Part shown: one piece after another, positions 33,922 through 42,171 of the stretch
Numbering within the stretch: position 1 is the stretch's first letter
How the letters are laid out: each line of letters starts with the position of its first letter
DNA from: Sva-07 sp963715285
GTDB taxonomy: Bacteria; Actinomycetota; Acidimicrobiia; Acidimicrobiales; Ilumatobacteraceae
Direction: 5' to 3'
NCBI GenBank assembly: GCA_963715285.1
Contig: CAVQRU010000039.1
Location: forward strand, 1-64,000
Length of the DNA: 64,000 nucleotides
Notes under the pieces: generated by a model
The model's input: only the letters and a program-made list of their open reading frames with translations
Database searches by the model: none
Told to the model about the DNA's origin: nothing
Made by a program: the position numbers and the translations under genes

Positions 33922-35636
33922 CGGTCGTCGCCACCGCCGGTCACGTCGACCACGGCAAGTCGTCACTCGTCCTCGCGCTCACCGGCACCGATCCCGACCG
34001 ATTCGAGGAGGAGAAGCGTCGCGGTCTCACGATCGACCTCGGGTTCGCCCACACGACGCTGCCCTCGGGCGCCGAACTCAGCTTCATCGACGTGCCCGGC
34101 CACGTGAAGTTCCTCCGCAACATGCTCGCCGGCGTCGGCGGCGTCACGGCGTGCGTCTTCGTCGTGGCTGCCACCGAGGGCTGGAAGCCGCAGTCGGAGG
34201 AGCACCTGCGCATCCTCGAACTGCTGGGCGTCGGCTCGGGCATCGTCGTGCTCACGAAGTCGGATCTCGTCGACGCCGATCTCGCCGAACTCGCGGCGAT
34301 GGACGTCGCCGACCACGTCGCCGGCACCTTTCTCGCCGACGCCCCGGTGCTCGCAGTGTCGTCGACCACCGGGGAGGGCATCGACGCCCTCCGATCGGCA
34401 CTCGACGAGCTCGTCGCCACGTCCGCCGGCGCGGTCGATCGCGGTCGACCTCGGTTGTGGATCGACCGCGTGTTCGCGGCCAAGGGGAGCGGGACCGTGG
34501 CCACGGGCACGCTGGTCGGTGGACGACTCGCGGTCGATCAGGCGGTCGTCACCGAGCCAGGGTCGACGACCGCGCGGATCCGTTCGATCCAGACCGCCGG
34601 ACGAACGGTCGAGTCGATCGGGCCGGGGACTCGTGTCGCGGTGAACCTCGCCGGTGTCGATCACCACGACCTCGCCCGAGGCCACGCCGTGGTCGAACCC
34701 GACCGGTGGCGACTGACCGACCGGCTCGACGCGTCGTTGCACGTGCTCGATGCGCTCGACCACGACGTGTCCCGCCGGGGTGCGTTCGTCGCGTACATCG
34801 GCTCCGGCGAGCACACCGTGAAGCTTCGGGTGCTGGGCCACGAGGCGATCGCACCGGGCCGCGACGGTTCGGTGCGACTGTTCCTCGACGACGCGCTGCC
34901 GCTGCTGCCCGGCGACCGTTTCGTGTTGCGTGAGTCGGGCCGCGACGAGACCGTCGGCGGTGGCGAAGTGCTCGACATCGACCCGGTCCTGCGGGCGTCG
35001 AAGGCCAACCCCGACCGCTCGGTGGACCGGATCGTCCGCGAGCGGGGCTGGATCACGGTGCGTGAGGTGGAGCGGCTGACCGGAGACGCGGTCGACCCGC
35101 TCGTCGGCGACTGGTTGACGACGCCGGAGTCGTTGGCCTCGATGCGTGACGACCTCCTCGAGCGGGTCACCGAGGCGGGTCCGGTCGGGCTCGACGTGGC
35201 TGGGTTCGACGGGCGCGAGCGCGCCGTGCTGGCCACGATCGACGAGATCCTCGTCGATGCGACGACGGTGCGCCTCGCCGACGTCGTCGACCCGTTCGCC
35301 GACCATCCGTACCTCGCGATGCTGCTCGCCGACGGGTTCACACCGTCGCAGCCCGACACCGTCGACCGCGGTGAGCTGCGCGAACTGGTGCGGCGCGGTC
35401 ACGTCGTCGTGCGCGACGGCGTGTACTTCCACGAGGCGACGATCGCGGCTGCGGGTGACGTGGCAGCGGGGTTGCTCGCCACGAACCCCGACGGTTTCAC
35501 CGTGGCCCAGTTCCGCGACGCCACGGGCGCCAGCCGCAAGTACGCGCTGCCGCTCGTGGCCGAACTCGACGCCCGCGGGGTCACCCGTCGGCGCGACGAC
35601 CTCCGCATCGCCGGCCCACGTCTCCCCGGTCGCTGA
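33918..35636 (+). CDS. selB: Selenocysteine-specific elongation factor
   Basis: The 572-residue GTPase shows G1 GHVDHGKS at residues 8-15, G3 IDVPGHVKF, and G4 VLTKSDLVDAD. EF-Tu-like domains II and III follow, then C-terminal winged helices (about residues 370-570) that would read the SECIS stem-loop, ending in FRDATGASRKYALPLVAELD. It brings Sec-tRNA(Sec) to UGA codons. It begins inside the selA stop (GTGA), so the two are coupled. No tRNA(Sec), selD or selenoprotein gene was found in this window. Confidence 0.95.
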   Translation: MTVVATAGHVDHGKSSLVLALTGTDPDRFEEEKRRGLTIDLGFAHTTLPSGAELSFIDVPGHVKFLRNMLAGVGGVTACVFVVAATEGWKPQSEEHLRILELLGVGSGIVVLTKSDLVDADLAELAAMDVADHVAGTFLADAPVLAVSSTTGEGIDALRSALDELVATSAGAVDRGRPRLWIDRVFAAKGSGTVATGTLVGGRLAVDQAVVTEPGSTTARIRSIQTAGRTVESIGPGTRVAVNLAGVDHHDLARGHAVVEPDRWRLTDRLDASLHVLDALDHDVSRRGAFVAYIGSGEHTVKLRVLGHEAIAPGRDGSVRLFLDDALPLLPGDRFVLRESGRDETVGGGEVLDIDPVLRASKANPDRSVDRIVRERGWITVREVERLTGDAVDPLVGDWLTTPESLASMRDDLLERVTEAGPVGLDVAGFDGRERAVLATIDEILVDATTVRLADVVDPFADHPYLAMLLADGFTPSQPDTVDRGELRELVRRGHVVVRDGVYFHEATIAAAGDVAAGLLATNPDGFTVAQFRDATGASRKYALPLVAELDARGVTRRRDDLRIAGPRLPGR

Positions 35637-35690
35637 GCTGTCCCGCTCGGCACTGTGTGTCAGCGCACACGTGCGAACTCGACGTCATCG

Positions 35691-35705
35691 CTGACGCAGC
35701 GTCAG
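35691..35705. terminator. Palindrome between convergent selB and nfeD
   Basis: CTGACGC, one A, then GCGTCAG form a perfect 7-bp palindrome covering the nfeD stop codon. A second weak stem (GTGTG with CACAC, about 35655-35671) lies just before. They may serve as termination signals for the convergent genes. Support is structural only. Confidence 0.35.
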
Positions 35706-37150
35706 GTGGCGGGCTCGGTGGGGGCGGGCTCGGTGGACTGATCGGTGGGAGCGGGCTCGGTGGGTTGATCGGTGGCGGACTGGGCGGGGTCCTTCTTGCG
35801 CATCTCGCGGTAGTCGCGGGCGGCGCCCTCCAGCGGTTCGACGTCGAGGGTGACGCCGTCGATCGCGGCGACGCGCAGTACGTCACCGTCGGCGATCGGC
35901 GTGGCACGGTTGGTGCGGGCGCGCCATCGGGCACCGTCGACCTCGACGATGCCGTCGGGATCGACCGGGCCGACTGCGCTGCCCTCCTTGCCGATCATCC
36001 ACTCGCGTCCGATCGTCGGCGTGGCGAAGCGGGTGCGGACCATCGACGGCATGCCCACGATGAACGTCAGCACGATGCCGACGATCCCGGTCAACAGCGC
36101 CAGCCACGACGGCCGCATCGTCGAGCCGGGAATCGATTCGAACAGGAACCAGCTGCCGACGACGGTCAGGACGATGCCGACCCCCGTCCAGAATCTGGGA
36201 ATGCCGACCTGGACGTCGACGGCGAACGCGAGCATCGCGAGCATGATGACCACGACCGCCCAGGTCTGTGTCGGCAGCACGGCCAGCCCGGTGAAGGCGA
36301 GCACGGTCGAGATCGCCCCCACACCTCCGGCGATGCCCACACCCGCCGTGAAGAACTCGAACACCAGCAGGGCGAGGCCGGTGAGCAGCAGCAGATAGGC
36401 GACCGACGGGCTGGCAACGGTGTGGAACAACTGGTCGACGAGCGACAGCTTGGAGAACCGCACGACCGAGACCGTCTCGAACCGGGTCGACCCGTCGTCG
36501 AGCACCACGAGTTCGGTGGTCACCAGCTCGACGCCGTTCTCCTCGAATCCGTCCATCGCCTGGACCATGTTGCTGATGGTCGGGATGCCTTCGTCGTCGA
36601 TGCGCTGCTTGAACACGCTGAGCGAGCGGGCGTCGGACAACCCGACCGAGCCGTTGCGAAGGCGCTCCTCGGCGATGCCGAAGTCGACGCTGGTGCCCTC
36701 GGGGAGGCCCACCGGGTCGAGCGGCACGCCGATGTAGCCCACGCGGGAGCCGGGCGCCATGCCCGTGACGTCGGCGACGGCGAGCAGTTGGGCGGCCGTG
36801 CCGTAGAAGCGGGCACCGCTCGGTCCGACCCAGATGCCGATCGGGACCGGGGCGGTCGCGACCCGCACGAGCAGATCCTCGATGACGTCGTCGTCGACGA
36901 CGGTCCCGTCGCTGTTCACCTGGAGGATCAATGCCTGCGATCCGTCGGCGTCGGCGCGGTCGATCGCCGTTTCGATCGCATCGACCAGAATCGGGTCGAA
37001 GTAGCCGCTGACCTGCAGCACGTCGACCCGCGCCACGTCGACGGAATCACTCGTGTCGACGGGTTGCTCGTCGCTCTGGGCCTGGACGGCGGGCGCGAAG
37101 AGAGTGAGCCCGGCCATCAGCGTGAGGATGCTGATCGCTAGTCTGCGCAA
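35702..37150 (-). CDS. NfeD-family membrane protein with ClpP-like domain
   Basis: This 482-residue protein starts with a signal-like helix (AISILTLMAGLTLFAPAVQA). A ClpP/crotonase-like extracytoplasmic domain (about 40-230) follows; it has SRVGYIGVPLDP but no clear catalytic Ser-Lys dyad. Then come four to five transmembrane helices (about 250-390) and a C-terminal OB-fold NfeD domain (GKEGSAVGPVDPDGIVEVDG). A Pro/Glu/Thr-rich repeat (TEPAPTDQS) ends it. The TTG at 37150 is chosen because GGAGG precedes it by a few bases and it opens the signal peptide. Long NfeD proteins are thought to act with slipin/SPFH proteins; none is adjacent here. Confidence 0.78.
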   Translation of the reverse strand: MRRLAISILTLMAGLTLFAPAVQAQSDEQPVDTSDSVDVARVDVLQVSGYFDPILVDAIETAIDRADADGSQALILQVNSDGTVVDDDVIEDLLVRVATAPVPIGIWVGPSGARFYGTAAQLLAVADVTGMAPGSRVGYIGVPLDPVGLPEGTSVDFGIAEERLRNGSVGLSDARSLSVFKQRIDDEGIPTISNMVQAMDGFEENGVELVTTELVVLDDGSTRFETVSVVRFSKLSLVDQLFHTVASPSVAYLLLLTGLALLVFEFFTAGVGIAGGVGAISTVLAFTGLAVLPTQTWAVVVIMLAMLAFAVDVQVGIPRFWTGVGIVLTVVGSWFLFESIPGSTMRPSWLALLTGIVGIVLTFIVGMPSMVRTRFATPTIGREWMIGKEGSAVGPVDPDGIVEVDGARWRARTNRATPIADGDVLRVAAIDGVTLDVEPLEGAARDYREMRKKDPAQSATDQPTEPAPTDQSTEPAPTEPAT

Positions 37151-37152
37151 AG

Positions 37153-38061
37153 GTGCCTCCGGAGAGCGAATATCCGCTGCAATCGTTGACCGCCGCTCGA
37201 GTCGTCGTGGTGGCGGGCAAGGGGGGTGTGGGGAAGACCACGGTAACGGCTGTGATCGCCCGCGCCGCATCGAGCGCAGGCCTTCGCGTGCTGGTGGTGG
37301 AGCTCGACGGCAAGCCGGCGCTCGCTCAGCTCGTGCCCGATCTCGAGGTGATGCCGATCTCGGCGCCGGAGGCACTCGACGAGTACCTGCGCGACAACGG
37401 ATTCGCCCGCATCGCCAAACGCCTGAACCGTACGGGCGTGATCGACATGGTCGGCACCGCGGCACCGGGGATCGACGACATCGTGGTGCTCGGCAAGATC
37501 AAGCAACTGGAACGCTCGGGCCAGTGGGACCTGGTGGTCGTCGACGGGCCGGCCGCCGGCCATGCGATCACCTTCCTGACATCGGCCGCTGGTCTGGCCG
37601 ACTCGGTCCGGTCGGGTCCGGTGCGCACACAGGCCGACGAGGTGCTCGAGTTGCTGCACGATCCGCAGCGCTGTCAGGTGGTGCTGGTGACCCTCGCCGA
37701 GACGACGCCGGTGAACGAGGTCATCGAGACCGCGTACGCACTGGAGGACCAGGTCGGCGTGCAGCTCGGCCCGGTCGTCGTCAACGGGGTCGATCTCGGG
37801 GTGGAGCTGCCGGCCGCGTCGGCGATGTCGTCGATCGTGGGGCATCTCGACGCCGCGACGGCGGGCGCGCTCACCGACGCGGCCGACTTCCGCCGCTCGC
37901 GTCGAGAGATGGAGCGACAGGAACTCGCCCGGCTGGCCGAGCAGCTGCCGATCCCGCAGATCGTGCTCCCGGCACGCCTCGTCGCCGGACTGGTCGCCGA
38001 CGACGTCACCGATCTCGCCGCCGGCCTCGGGGGCCTCCGTCCGTCGGAGACACCACGATGA
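37153..38061 (+). CDS. ArsA/Get3-like ATPase, first of a pair
   Basis: This 302-residue deviant-Walker P-loop ATPase has GKGGVGKTT at 22-30 and the switch motif VVVDGPAAGHAITFL. It belongs to the anion-transporting ATPase (ArsA/Get3) group but lacks the arsenic-binding cysteines. It starts with GTG, divergent from nfeD with only two bases between start codons. Its stop overlaps the start of a second ArsA-like gene (ATGA). Paired, tandem genes of this type are a conserved actinobacterial feature (Rv3679-Rv3680 in M. tuberculosis), and the two proteins probably form a hetero-oligomer. The true function is unclear. Confidence 0.82.
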   Translation: MPPESEYPLQSLTAARVVVVAGKGGVGKTTVTAVIARAASSAGLRVLVVELDGKPALAQLVPDLEVMPISAPEALDEYLRDNGFARIAKRLNRTGVIDMVGTAAPGIDDIVVLGKIKQLERSGQWDLVVVDGPAAGHAITFLTSAAGLADSVRSGPVRTQADEVLELLHDPQRCQVVLVTLAETTPVNEVIETAYALEDQVGVQLGPVVVNGVDLGVELPAASAMSSIVGHLDAATAGALTDAADFRRSRREMERQELARLAEQLPIPQIVLPARLVAGLVADDVTDLAAGLGGLRPSETPR

Positions 38062-39170
38062 CGGCGCGACCGGCCGACGAGTTGATCGACGCGTCGTCGG
38101 TCATCGTGTGCTGTGGTTCCGGTGGCGTCGGCAAGACCACCACCGCCGCCGTCCTCGGGCTCGAGGCGGCGCGTCGCGGGCGTCGCGCCGTCGTCGTCAC
38201 CATCGATCCGGCCCGGCGTCTCGCCGACGCGCTCGGCCTCGTCGACGGCCTGGCGTCCCAGCCGCAGCGGATCGAACTGGATGCGCCCGGCGAACTCTGG
38301 GCGATGATGCTCGACACCGCAGCCACGTTCGACGGGCTGGTACGTCGCTACGCGGAGGATCCGGAGCAGGTCGAGCGGATCCTCGAGAACGGCTTCTACC
38401 GGAACATCGCCGGGGCGCTCAGCGGCACCCAGGAGTACATGGCCGCCGAAACCCTCCATGCGCTGCACGGCGACGAGCGGTTCGACCTGGTCGTCGTCGA
38501 CACACCGCCGAGCCGCAACGCACTCGACTTCCTCGAGGCGCCGGGTGTGCTGTCCCGATTCCTCGACCACCGGCTCTTCAAGTTGCTGATGCTGCCCGCC
38601 AAGGGCGGTCTGCGGGTGATCGGCACGGCCACGCAGCCACTCCTGCGGGCGATCGGCCGGGTCGTCGGCTCGGATGTCCTCGCCGATTCGGTCGCGTTCT
38701 TCCAGGCGTTCGCGGGAATGGAGACCGGCTTCCGTGAGCGCGCCGACGACGTCATCGCGCTGATCCGCGCACCCGAGACCTCGTTCGTGGTCGTGGCATC
38801 GGCCCGTCACGACACGATCGCCGAGGCGGTGTGGTTCGTCGAGCAACTGGTCGACCAGGAGGTCGACGTCACCGCGGCGATCGTCAATCGCGCGCACCCG
38901 GCGTTCGGCGACGGCGACGCCGCCGACGCCGAGGCCGAGGCGCTGCTCGCATCCGAGCGAGGCGATCTCGATCTGGCCGCGCTGTGGCGCAACGTCGCCG
39001 ACCTCCGCACACTGCGCGAACGGGAACTCGACGAAATCGCGCCGCTCGGGGCGGTCGCCGGTGACGAGCGAGTGGTGGTGCTGCCGCTGCTCGACCGTGA
39101 CGTCCACGATCTCGATGGTCTGCGGACGATCGCAGCGCATCTCTTCGACCATCCGACCGTCGAGCGGTAG
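38058..39170 (+). CDS. ArsA/Get3-like ATPase, second of a pair
   Basis: This 370-residue protein has P-loop CGSGGVGKTTTAA (about 19-31), switch I IDPARRLADALG, and switch II VVVDTPPSRNALDFL. Compared with the first ATPase it carries a longer helical insertion (about 110-220, NIAGALSGTQEYMAAE), as in Get3-type proteins that cradle hydrophobic helices. It overlaps its partner gene by four bases. Role in tail-anchored protein handling or anion export is inferred from the fold only. Confidence 0.85.
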   Translation: MTARPADELIDASSVIVCCGSGGVGKTTTAAVLGLEAARRGRRAVVVTIDPARRLADALGLVDGLASQPQRIELDAPGELWAMMLDTAATFDGLVRRYAEDPEQVERILENGFYRNIAGALSGTQEYMAAETLHALHGDERFDLVVVDTPPSRNALDFLEAPGVLSRFLDHRLFKLLMLPAKGGLRVIGTATQPLLRAIGRVVGSDVLADSVAFFQAFAGMETGFRERADDVIALIRAPETSFVVVASARHDTIAEAVWFVEQLVDQEVDVTAAIVNRAHPAFGDGDAADAEAEALLASERGDLDLAALWRNVADLRTLRERELDEIAPLGAVAGDERVVVLPLLDRDVHDLDGLRTIAAHLFDHPTVER

Positions 39171-39180
39171 CGTCTGGTCC

Positions 39181-39672
39181 GTGCACATCCTGCTTGCCAC
39201 TGACGCCGACTGGATCGTCGACGAGGTCACGGCCGCGCTCGGCGACGACGACGTCCATTTCACCGTGTGTCGCGAGGGTCGGGCCGTCGTCGGCGAGGTC
39301 AAGAAGCAGGTCCCCGACCTTGCGATCCTCGACCTCCAGGTCGGCTCGATGGGCGGGATGGCCGTCACGATGGCGCTCCGGCTCGACGAATCCGCCGGGG
39401 CGGTGCCCCACGTCAAGGTGCTGATGCTGCTCGATCGGGCTGCCGACATGCACCTTGCCCGCCGCAGCGGTGCGGAGGGATGGCTCGTCAAGCCGTTGGA
39501 CGCGCTTCGCCTCCGTCGGGCCGCCGACGTCCTTGCGGCCGGCGGTCGGTACACGGAAGGGCTGCCGCTCGACGCCCCAGATGTCGAGCCGATGGTGCCG
39601 CTGCCCGACGACGAGTCGGCCGTGGATGCGGTCGAGGAATCGTCGGAGGAAGAAGCCGCCACCGCTGGATAG
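39181..39672 (+). CDS. Stand-alone receiver-domain protein
   Basis: This 163-residue protein consists of a CheY-like receiver (about 1-115) and an acidic tail. The phosphoacceptor is Asp51 (LAILDLQVGSMGG), the acidic pair lies at LLATDAD, and Lys104 is in WLVKPLDA. The usual Thr/Ser of the switch (position about 84) is replaced (LMLLDR). There is no DNA-binding domain. GTG 39181 has TAGCGT seven bases upstream, a leaderless arrangement. It lies 10 bases after the ATPase pair and may be linked to them. The cognate kinase is not in view. Confidence 0.78.
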   Translation: MHILLATDADWIVDEVTAALGDDDVHFTVCREGRAVVGEVKKQVPDLAILDLQVGSMGGMAVTMALRLDESAGAVPHVKVLMLLDRAADMHLARRSGAEGWLVKPLDALRLRRAADVLAAGGRYTEGLPLDAPDVEPMVPLPDDESAVDAVEESSEEEAATAG

Positions 39673-39687
39673 CATGGCGAGCCGCTA

Positions 39688-39765
39688 CGGGGTGTAGCGC
39701 AGCTTGGTTAGCGCGCCACGTTCGGGACGTGGAGGCCGGAGGTTCAAATCCTCTCACCCCGACCA
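39688..39765 (+). tRNA. tRNA-Pro (CGG anticodon)
   Basis: A 78-base cloverleaf with encoded CCA. The acceptor CGGGGTG pairs with CACCCCG, followed by discriminator A and CCA. The D-arm region GCGCAGCTTGGTTAGCGC, the anticodon stem CCACG/CGTGG with loop TTCGGGA (anticodon CGG), and the T-arm GAGG-TTCAAAT-CCTC are all present. It lies 15 bases after the receiver gene and borders the lower-GC region that begins downstream. Confidence 0.95.
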
Positions 39766-39901
39766 GCCAGGAGGTGTCTGCGAGTCGGGCACCTCGACGT
39801 CTGCACGTGGCGCATTCGGTCAGCGAGTGGTCGCCTGCTGAGACGCCGGACCTGGCAGGACTCCGGCCGGGAACATTCTGGCGATGTGGGACACTTTGAT
39901 C
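39766..39901. other. Intergenic region after tRNA-Pro
   Basis: This 136-base stretch between the tRNA and the hydrolase-cyclase gene contains no gene I can support. I saw no obvious attachment-site repeat of the tRNA 3' end within it. It marks the left edge of the lower-GC island. Confidence 0.5.
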
Positions 39902-41302
39902 ATGCAGGTCCCGGAGACGCACTACGCATCAACCGACGGGCTTCGCATCGCCTATCAGCAGTGGGGCAGCGGACCTCGGTGTTTGATCATTCCGGCGTTG
40001 ATCTCGAACATCGAGATTCACTGGGAGCACGAAACGTACCGGAGAACCCTCGATCACCTCGGCAAGTACATGAGTTGTGTTCATTTCGACAAGCGGGGTA
40101 TCGGACTGTCCGACCGTTTCGACGGAGTACCGACGCTCGAGCAGCGGCTCGACGACATGGTCTGTGTGATGGATGCGGTCGGCTGGGATCGGGCGAACCT
40201 CTTCGGGGTGTCCGAGGGGGCGTTGATGGCGCAGCTCTTCGCGGCGGACCATCCAGAGCGCGTTGAGAGTGTTGCCCTCCTCAACTCGACGATGACCCCG
40301 AGATACCGGCGCCAAGTTCCCGATCACGTGCAGTCCGGCGATCCGCCACTCCCGCGAGAGCAGGAGATCATCGACCGGTTTCACGAGATCGCCGACGCAT
40401 GGTCCGACGACCCGTCGTACATGATCAACTACGAGATGCCGAGCCAGATCGGCAACGATGAAGTCAGCCGATGGATCGGCAGGTTGCAGCGGTTCTCGGC
40501 GACTCCAAACGAATTCCGACGCCAGCTGGAGAGCTTCGTGCAACTCGATGCGGGTGATGCGCCCGAACGCATCGAGGCACCCACGTTGGTGATGCACGTG
40601 AAGGGCGATCGGGTACTCCCCGTTGCGATCGGACGGCTTCTGGCTGAACTCATTCCGGACTCGACCTACGTCGAAATCGACGGCGAGGATCATTTCGCCT
40701 GGATGATGGCGAACTGGCGGGAGATCGTCGACACCTACATCGAGTTCGCCACCGGTGACCCCGTGGAGTCGGCCGGGACCCGCCGGTTCGCGACCGTCAT
40801 GTTCACTGACATCGTCAACTCGACACGCCAGTCGTCAACGGTCGGTGACACGCGATGGCTCGACACGCTCGAGGGCCATGACCGCATCACCCGTGAACTG
40901 GTCGAGCGTCACGGGGGTCGTGTCGTCAAGAGCACCGGTGACGGCATCCTCGCCCTGTTCGACGTTCCATCGCAAGCAGTGTCCTGTGGTGTCGAGATGA
41001 TCGATGCACTTGCCGGGATCGGCATCGAGATTCGAGCGGGTGCACACGCGGGCGAGATCGAGATGCGTGATGACGGTGACATCTCAGGTCTTGCCGTGAA
41101 TCTCGCCGCCCGAGTCGAGCAGCAAGCCACCGACGGCGAGCTTTGGGTGTCCTCGACGATCCGCGACATGATGCTCGGCGGCGACGTGCGTTTCGACGAC
41201 CGTGGTCCACACGAACTCAAGGGGATCGATGGCCAGTGGCGGCTCTTTGCCGTCGGTACCTTGCCGGCCACACAGAAGGCCAGGAGGCCGGGACATGAAT
41301 GA
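39902..41302 (+). CDS. Alpha/beta-hydrolase fused to class III nucleotide cyclase
   Basis: The 466-residue protein joins an N-terminal alpha/beta hydrolase (about 1-280; nucleophile elbow GVSEGALMAQ, oxyanion region HFDKRGIGLSD, catalytic histidine in GEDHFAW) to a C-terminal class III cyclase (about 295-450). The cyclase has both metal aspartates (MFTDIVNSTRQS, STGDGILALFD) and the catalytic NLAARV asparagine/arginine, so it should be active. The product is cAMP or cGMP. Such fusions are known in actinobacteria; the hydrolase may act as a ligand sensor. ATG 39902 starts the family N-terminus; ATG 39884 is an alternative. Lower GC than the backbone. Its end overlaps the next gene by 8 bases. 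Confidence 0.85.
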   Translation: MQVPETHYASTDGLRIAYQQWGSGPRCLIIPALISNIEIHWEHETYRRTLDHLGKYMSCVHFDKRGIGLSDRFDGVPTLEQRLDDMVCVMDAVGWDRANLFGVSEGALMAQLFAADHPERVESVALLNSTMTPRYRRQVPDHVQSGDPPLPREQEIIDRFHEIADAWSDDPSYMINYEMPSQIGNDEVSRWIGRLQRFSATPNEFRRQLESFVQLDAGDAPERIEAPTLVMHVKGDRVLPVAIGRLLAELIPDSTYVEIDGEDHFAWMMANWREIVDTYIEFATGDPVESAGTRRFATVMFTDIVNSTRQSSTVGDTRWLDTLEGHDRITRELVERHGGRVVKSTGDGILALFDVPSQAVSCGVEMIDALAGIGIEIRAGAHAGEIEMRDDGDISGLAVNLAARVEQQATDGELWVSSTIRDMMLGGDVRFDDRGPHELKGIDGQWRLFAVGTLPATQKARRPGHE

Positions 41303-42152
41303 CATGGATGACGTCAGTGCGCAGAGCGGGAACAACGTGGAGGAATGGACCTTCGACGGTACACAGGGCGAGATCGCGGCACGGTCGTGGTTGAGCGCCA
41401 CCGATGATCCGCGTTACGTCGCGGTGCTCGTCCACGGCTATGGCGAGCACATTGGGCGCTACGACCACGTCGCCGCCGCGCTCATCGCCGACGGTGCCGT
41501 GGTCTACGGCCTCGATCACCTGGGTCACGGCAAGAGCGACGGGGAACGGGTCCTCGTCTCGAACTTCGACGACGTGGTCGCCGACGTCGACCGTCTCGTG
41601 GAACAGGCACAGGACGTGTGGCCCGATCTCCCGCTCGTGATGATCGGCCATTCGATGGGTGGCATGATCGCTGCCCGCTACGCCCAGGTGCACGGCGAGA
41701 AGTTGACGGCACTGGTTCTGTCGGCCGCCGTGATCGGTGCGTTCGAACTGATCCCCCAGTTGCTCGCGCTGGACGAGATGCCCGATGATCCGCTCCCGCC
41801 GGAGGTGCTGTCGCGCGACCCGGCCGTCTGCGAGGCGTACGCCGCGGATCCGCTGGTCTGGCACGGCCCGTTCAAGCGGCCAACGGTCGAGGCGATGGCA
41901 GCCATGATCGGAGCAATCGACGCCGACGATTCCGTGGGCCCCTTACCGCTGATGTGGGTGCACGGCGAGGCGGATCAACTCGTCCCCATCGACGGCACGC
42001 GCGTGGGTATCGAGAAGCTGCGCGGCGAATCGTTCCGGCAGCGCACGTACCCCGGTGCCCGACACGAGGTGTTCAACGAGACGAACTCGAACGAGGTGCT
42101 CGCCGACGTGACGGGCTTCGTCGACGCCGTGCTCGACGGTGACGACATCTGA
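41295..42152 (+). CDS. Alpha/beta hydrolase, monoacylglycerol-lipase/lysophospholipase-like
   Basis: This 285-residue serine hydrolase has VAVLVHGYGEHIGRYDHVA and DHLGHGKSDGER, the signatures of the Hydrolase_4/lysophospholipase group. The nucleophile is in GHSMGGMIAARY, the acid in GEADQLVP, and the histidine in PGARHEVFNE. CAGGAGG precedes the ATG, inside the end of the cyclase gene, so the two are co-translated. Substrates are probably lipid monoesters. It may act in the same signal pathway as the hydrolase-cyclase protein, but that is only a positional inference. Confidence 0.87.
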   Translation: MNDMDDVSAQSGNNVEEWTFDGTQGEIAARSWLSATDDPRYVAVLVHGYGEHIGRYDHVAAALIADGAVVYGLDHLGHGKSDGERVLVSNFDDVVADVDRLVEQAQDVWPDLPLVMIGHSMGGMIAARYAQVHGEKLTALVLSAAVIGAFELIPQLLALDEMPDDPLPPEVLSRDPAVCEAYAADPLVWHGPFKRPTVEAMAAMIGAIDADDSVGPLPLMWVHGEADQLVPIDGTRVGIEKLRGESFRQRTYPGARHEVFNETNSNEVLADVTGFVDAVLDGDDI

Positions 42153-42171
42153 CGACTGCCTCGTCGACGGC

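Noticed and set aside
35637..35701. Possible tRNA(Sec) next to selB
   Set aside because: No 8-9 bp acceptor stem, T-loop or UCA anticodon could be found, only short hairpins.
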